Shown here in pieces: positions 59,851 to 64,000 of a DNA stretch of 64,000 bases. The DNA is from Kosakonia pseudosacchari (GTDB lineage Bacteria > Pseudomonadota > Gammaproteobacteria > Enterobacterales > Enterobacteriaceae). The notes below the pieces were generated by a model that saw only the letters and a program-made list of their open reading frames with translations, did not search any database and was not told the DNA's origin. Where the stretch lies: the NCBI RefSeq assembly GCF_900184035.1, contig NZ_FXWP01000010.1:248001-312000 (forward strand). Direction: 5' to 3'. The first letter of the stretch is position 1, and every line of letters starts with the position of its first letter. Made by a program: the position numbers and the translations under genes.

Positions 59851-60999
59851 TTGATTAAGTCAGCGCTATTGGTTCTGGAAGACGGAACCCAGTTTCACGG
59901 TCGGGCCATAGGGGCAACGGGCACGGCGGTTGGGGAAGTCGTTTTCAATACTTCAATGACCGGTTATCAAGAAATCCTCACTGATCCTTCCTATTCCCGC
60001 CAAATTGTTACTCTTACTTATCCTCATATCGGCAATGTCGGCACTAACTCCGCTGATGAAGAATCCTCCCAGGTACATGCGCAAGGTCTGGTCATTCGTG
60101 ACCTGCCGCTGATTGCCAGCAACTTCCGCAGTACCGAAGATCTCTCTTCTTATCTTAAGCGCCATAACATTGTGGCGATTGCGGATATTGATACCCGTAA
60201 GTTGACGCGTCTGCTGCGTGAAAAGGGCGCGCAGAACGGCTGCATCATCGCGGGTGATAACGTTGATGCCGCGCTGGCGCTGGAAAAAGCGAAAGCCTTC
60301 CCGGGCCTGAACGGTATGGATCTGGCGAAAGAAGTCACAACGGCGGAAACCTACAGCTGGACGCAAGGCAGCTGGACACTGGCGGATGACCTGCCGCCGG
60401 CGAAGAGCGAGAGTGAGTTGCCGTACCACGTTGTCGCATACGACTACGGTGCAAAACGCAACATCCTACGCATGCTGGTAGACAGAGGCTGCCGCCTGAC
60501 GGTCGTTCCGGCGAAAACCCCGGCGGCGGATGTGCTGAAACTCAATCCGGACGGCATCTTCCTGTCTAACGGTCCTGGCGACCCGGCACCGTGCGATTAC
60601 GCCATCGAGGTGATTAAAACCTTCCTTGAAACGGATATTCCGGTGTTCGGTATCTGTCTGGGTCATCAGTTGCTGGCACTGGCGAGCGGTGCGAAGACGG
60701 TGAAAATGAAGTTTGGCCACCACGGCGGTAACCATCCGGTAAAAGATATCGATAACAATACTGTGATGATCACTGCGCAGAACCACGGTTTCGCGGTTGA
60801 TGAAGCGTCAATGCCTGCAAACCTGCGCGTAACGCACAAATCGCTGTTCGATGGCACGTTGCAAGGCATTCACCGCACCGATAAACCGGCGTTTAGTTTC
60901 CAGGGACACCCGGAAGCAAGTCCAGGCCCGCACGACGCCGCGCCGCTGTTTGACCACTTTATTGAGTTAATCGAGCAGTATCGTCATACCGCCAAATAA
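59851..60999 (+). CDS. carA: carbamoyl-phosphate synthase small subunit
   Basis: 382-residue glutaminase subunit that supplies ammonia to CarB. The N-terminal CPSase domain is followed by a class I amidotransferase domain with the nucleophile Cys in FGICLGHQL (about 269) and the His-Glu pair in [11 protein letters not shown] (about 353-355). The start is TTG at 59851, as in E. coli, with GGAGGG at 59841-59846. A GTG nine codons upstream is in frame but lacks a ribosome site. Carries a 16-nt gap to carB. Confidence 0.97.
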   Translation: MIKSALLVLEDGTQFHGRAIGATGTAVGEVVFNTSMTGYQEILTDPSYSRQIVTLTYPHIGNVGTNSADEESSQVHAQGLVIRDLPLIASNFRSTEDLSSYLKRHNIVAIADIDTRKLTRLLREKGAQNGCIIAGDNVDAALALEKAKAFPGLNGMDLAKEVTTAETYSWTQGSWTLADDLPPAKSESELPYHVVAYDYGAKRNILRMLVDRGCRLTVVPAKTPAADVLKLNPDGIFLSNGPGDPAPCDYAIEVIKTFLETDIPVFGICLGHQLLALASGAKTVKMKFGHHGGNHPVKDIDNNTVMITAQNHGFAVDEASMPANLRVTHKSLFDGTLQGIHRTDKPAFSFQGHPEASPGPHDAAPLFDHFIELIEQYRHTAK

Positions 61000-61015
61000 T
61001 CAGGAGAAAAGAGCA

Positions 61016-64000
61016 ATGCCAAAACGTACAGACCTAAAAAGCATCCTGATCCTTGGCGCTGGCCCGATTGTTATCGGCCAGGCATGTGAATTTGACTACT
61101 CTGGCGCACAAGCGTGTAAAGCGCTGCGTGAAGAGGGTTATCGCGTCATTCTGGTCAACTCCAACCCGGCGACCATTATGACCGACCCGGAGATGGCTGA
61201 TGCGACCTATATCGAGCCGATCCACTGGGAAGTAGTACGCAAAATTATTGAAAAAGAGCGCCCGGACGCGGTGCTGCCGACCATGGGCGGCCAGACCGCG
61301 CTGAACTGCGCGCTGGAACTGGAACGCCAGGGCGTACTGGAAGAGTTTGGCGTCACCATGATTGGCGCGACTGCCGATGCGATTGATAAAGCGGAAGACC
61401 GCCGTCGCTTCGACATTGCGATGAAAAAAATCGGCCTCGACACGGCGCGTTCCGGTATCGCGCATACCATGGATGAAGCGCTGGCTGTCGCGGCTGATGT
61501 CGGTTATCCGTGCATTATTCGCCCCTCCTTTACCATGGGCGGCACCGGCGGCGGTATCGCCTATAACCGCGAAGAGTTTGAAGAGATTTGTGCCCGCGGT
61601 CTTGATCTTTCACCTACCAATGAGCTGCTGATTGATGAGTCGCTGATTGGCTGGAAAGAGTATGAGATGGAAGTGGTGCGCGATAAGAACGACAACTGCA
61701 TCATTGTCTGCTCGATTGAAAACTTCGACGCCATGGGCATCCACACCGGTGATTCCATCACCGTCGCCCCTGCGCAAACGCTGACCGACAAAGAGTATCA
61801 AATCATGCGTAACGCCTCGATGGCGGTACTGCGTGAAATCGGCGTTGAAACCGGCGGGTCTAACGTGCAGTTCGCGGTGAACCCGAAAAATGGTCGCCTG
61901 ATTGTTATCGAAATGAACCCGCGCGTATCGCGTTCTTCGGCGCTGGCGTCGAAGGCGACGGGTTTCCCGATTGCTAAAGTCGCGGCGAAACTGGCGGTGG
62001 GCTACACGCTGGATGAGCTGATGAACGACATCACCGGCGGGCGTACTCCGGCCTCGTTCGAACCATCTATCGACTATGTTGTGACCAAAATTCCTCGCTT
62101 CAACTTCGAGAAATTTGTGGGCGCGAATGACCGTCTGACCACGCAGATGAAATCTGTTGGTGAAGTGATGGCAATTGGCCGTACCCAGCAGGAATCAATG
62201 CAGAAAGCGCTGCGCGGCCTGGAAGTGGGTGCGACCGGTTTCGACCCGAAAGTGAGCCTTGACGACCCGGAAGCCCTGACGAAAATCCGCCGCGAACTGA
62301 AAGACGCCGGCGCTGAGCGTATCTGGTACATCGCCGATGCGTTCCGTGCGGGCTTATCTGTTGATGGCGTGTTCAACCTGACCAACATCGACCGCTGGTT
62401 CCTGGTGCAAATCGAAGAGCTGGTGCGCCTGGAAGAGCAGGTGGCAAGCGTGGGCATCAACGGCCTCGACGCTGACTTCCTGCGTACCCTGAAGCGTAAA
62501 GGCTTTGCCGATGCCCGTCTGGCAACCCTGGTCGGTGTGCGCGAAGCGGAAATCCGCAAACTGCGCGACCAGTACAACCTGCACCCGGTTTACAAGCGTG
62601 TGGATACCTGTGCGGCGGAGTTCGCGACCGATACCGCTTACATGTACTCCACCTATGAAGAAGAGTGCGAAGCTAACCCGAACCCGGATCGCGAAAAAAT
62701 TATGGTGCTCGGCGGCGGGCCAAACCGTATCGGCCAGGGCATTGAGTTTGACTACTGCTGCGTACACGCATCATTGGCGCTGCGCGAAGATGGTTACGAG
62801 ACCATCATGGTCAACTGTAACCCGGAAACGGTCTCGACCGATTACGACACCTCCGATCGTCTCTACTTTGAACCAGTAACGTTCGAAGATGTGCTGGAAA
62901 TCGTGCGTATCGAAAAACCAAAAGGCGTTATCGTGCAGTACGGCGGGCAGACGCCGCTGAAACTGGCGCGTGCGCTGGAAGCCGCCGGTGTCCCTGTGAT
63001 TGGCACCAGCCCGGATGCTATCGACCGTGCGGAAGACCGCGAGCGCTTCCAGCATGCGGTTGAACGCCTGAAACTGAAACAGCCTGCTAACGCCACAGTT
63101 ACGGCGCTGGAGCAGGCAGTTGAGAAAGCGAAAGAGATTACTTACCCGCTGGTGGTGCGTCCTTCTTATGTCCTCGGTGGTCGCGCGATGGAAATCGTCT
63201 ACGACGAAGTGGATCTGCGTCGCTACTTTATGACCGCGGTTAGCGTTTCCAACGACGCGCCGGTACTGCTGGATAAATTCCTCGACGACGCGGTGGAAGT
63301 GGATGTTGATGCGATTTGCGACGGCGAAACTGTGCTGATTGGCGGCATTATGGAGCATATCGAACAAGCGGGCGTACACTCCGGCGACTCCGCTTGTTCG
63401 CTGCCTGCTTACACCCTGAGCCAGGAAATTCAGGATGTGATGCGCCAGCAAGTGCAGAAACTGGCGTTTGAATTGCAGGTTCGCGGCCTGATGAACGTGC
63501 AGTTTGCGGTGAAAGATAACGAGGTTTACCTGATTGAAGTGAACCCGCGTGCCGCACGTACTGTTCCGTTCGTCTCCAAAGCCACCGGCGTACCGCTGGC
63601 GAAAGTGGCGGCGCGCGTGATGACCGGCAAAACGCTGGCTCAGCAAGGTCACACCAAAGAGATTATCCCGCCGTACTACTCGGTGAAAGAAGTGGTGCTG
63701 CCGTTTAACAAATTCCCTGGCGTTGACCCGCTGTTAGGGCCAGAAATGCGCTCTACCGGTGAGGTGATGGGTGTGGGACGTACGTTCGCCGAAGCCTTCG
63801 CCAAAGCGCAACTGGGTAGTAACTCGACCATGAAGAAACAGGGGCGCGCGCTGCTGTCGGTACGCGAGGGGGATAAAGAGCGCGTGGTGGATCTCGCCGC
63901 GAAGCTGCTGAAACAGGGCTTTGAGCTGGATGCGACCCACGGAACGGCGATTGTACTGGGTGAAGCGGGCATTAACCCGCGTCTGGTGAATAAGGTGCAT
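61016..64000 (+). CDS. carB: carbamoyl-phosphate synthase large subunit, 3-prime truncated by window
   Basis: Open from ATG 61016 ([22 protein letters not shown]) to the window edge: 995 codons of the 1073 expected. Two homologous ATP-grasp halves are seen: the carboxyphosphate half (about 1-400) and the carbamoyl-phosphate half (from about 553, [16 protein letters not shown]), separated by the oligomerisation domain. The allosteric domain (ornithine, IMP, UMP) begins near 936 and is cut. AGGAG precedes the start. Cotranscribed with carA. Confidence 0.97.
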   Translation, partial: MPKRTDLKSILILGAGPIVIGQACEFDYSGAQACKALREEGYRVILVNSNPATIMTDPEMADATYIEPIHWEVVRKIIEKERPDAVLPTMGGQTALNCALELERQGVLEEFGVTMIGATADAIDKAEDRRRFDIAMKKIGLDTARSGIAHTMDEALAVAADVGYPCIIRPSFTMGGTGGGIAYNREEFEEICARGLDLSPTNELLIDESLIGWKEYEMEVVRDKNDNCIIVCSIENFDAMGIHTGDSITVAPAQTLTDKEYQIMRNASMAVLREIGVETGGSNVQFAVNPKNGRLIVIEMNPRVSRSSALASKATGFPIAKVAAKLAVGYTLDELMNDITGGRTPASFEPSIDYVVTKIPRFNFEKFVGANDRLTTQMKSVGEVMAIGRTQQESMQKALRGLEVGATGFDPKVSLDDPEALTKIRRELKDAGAERIWYIADAFRAGLSVDGVFNLTNIDRWFLVQIEELVRLEEQVASVGINGLDADFLRTLKRKGFADARLATLVGVREAEIRKLRDQYNLHPVYKRVDTCAAEFATDTAYMYSTYEEECEANPNPDREKIMVLGGGPNRIGQGIEFDYCCVHASLALREDGYETIMVNCNPETVSTDYDTSDRLYFEPVTFEDVLEIVRIEKPKGVIVQYGGQTPLKLARALEAAGVPVIGTSPDAIDRAEDRERFQHAVERLKLKQPANATVTALEQAVEKAKEITYPLVVRPSYVLGGRAMEIVYDEVDLRRYFMTAVSVSNDAPVLLDKFLDDAVEVDVDAICDGETVLIGGIMEHIEQAGVHSGDSACSLPAYTLSQEIQDVMRQQVQKLAFELQVRGLMNVQFAVKDNEVYLIEVNPRAARTVPFVSKATGVPLAKVAARVMTGKTLAQQGHTKEIIPPYYSVKEVVLPFNKFPGVDPLLGPEMRSTGEVMGVGRTFAEAFAKAQLGSNSTMKKQGRALLSVREGDKERVVDLAAKLLKQGFELDATHGTAIVLGEAGINPRLVNKVH

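Overview
This window is a chromosomal stretch of a gamma-proteobacterium of the family Enterobacteriaceae. Almost every gene is a close match, in sequence and order, to the Escherichia coli K-12 segment that runs from yjjG/prfC through the thr operon (the conventional zero of the E. coli map) to carAB. Differences from K-12 suggest a Kosakonia/Enterobacter/Klebsiella-like genus rather than Escherichia: an AlaX-like editing gene with a divergent LysR regulator, an extra MFS transporter between mog and satP, an AT-rich LuxR-like orphan between nadR and ettA, and no yaaI/yaaW or hok/sok-type insert around dnaKJ. The genus is an inference; family recognition is from remembered protein sequences, not from a search.

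Layout. 1-5 kb: end of yjjG, prfC (RF3), osmY, ytjA, yjjU (patatin), yjjV (TatD-type nuclease). 5-12 kb: yjjI-yjjW (glycyl-radical protein and radical-SAM activator, minus strand) divergent from the deoCABD nucleoside-catabolism operon, with a well preserved deoP2-like control region between them. 12-19 kb: HipA-like yjjJ, lplA-ytjB (minus), serB-radA-nadR (plus), LuxR-like orphan. 19.6-26 kb: ettA, slt, trpR, yjjX, gpmB, rob. 26-32.3 kb: creABCD, arcA with a long leader holding the small yjjY frame and an FNR-like box, then the lasT/yjtD methyltransferase. 32.4-37.4 kb: thrLABC with leader peptide and attenuator. 37.4-43.7 kb: yaaA, yaaJ, talB, mog, MFS transporter, satP. 43.8-49.7 kb: dnaKJ with two sigma-32-type promoters, nhaAR, rpsT. 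50-55.8 kb: ribF-ileS-lspA-fkpB-ispH. 55.8-64 kb: rihC, LysR/AlaX-like pair, dapB, carA and the first 995 codons of carB.

How the genes work together. Biosynthetic blocks (thrABC, dapB, carAB, serB) make amino acids, diaminopimelate and carbamoyl phosphate. The deo genes, rihC and yjjX handle nucleosides and damaged nucleotides. arcA and creBC are global two-component controls of respiration and carbon metabolism. dnaKJ, yaaA, osmY and nhaAR are stress functions. The window is mostly conserved core genome. I found no CRISPR array, prophage, insertion sequence, tRNA or rRNA, and no clear multi-gene system that is wholly undescribed. The most notable items are the AlaX-like/LysR pair, the AT-rich LuxR-like orphan, the HipA-like YjjJ without a partner, the YjjI/YjjW radical pair, the yjjY frame in the arcA leader, and a proline-to-glycine change in the editing site of IleS.
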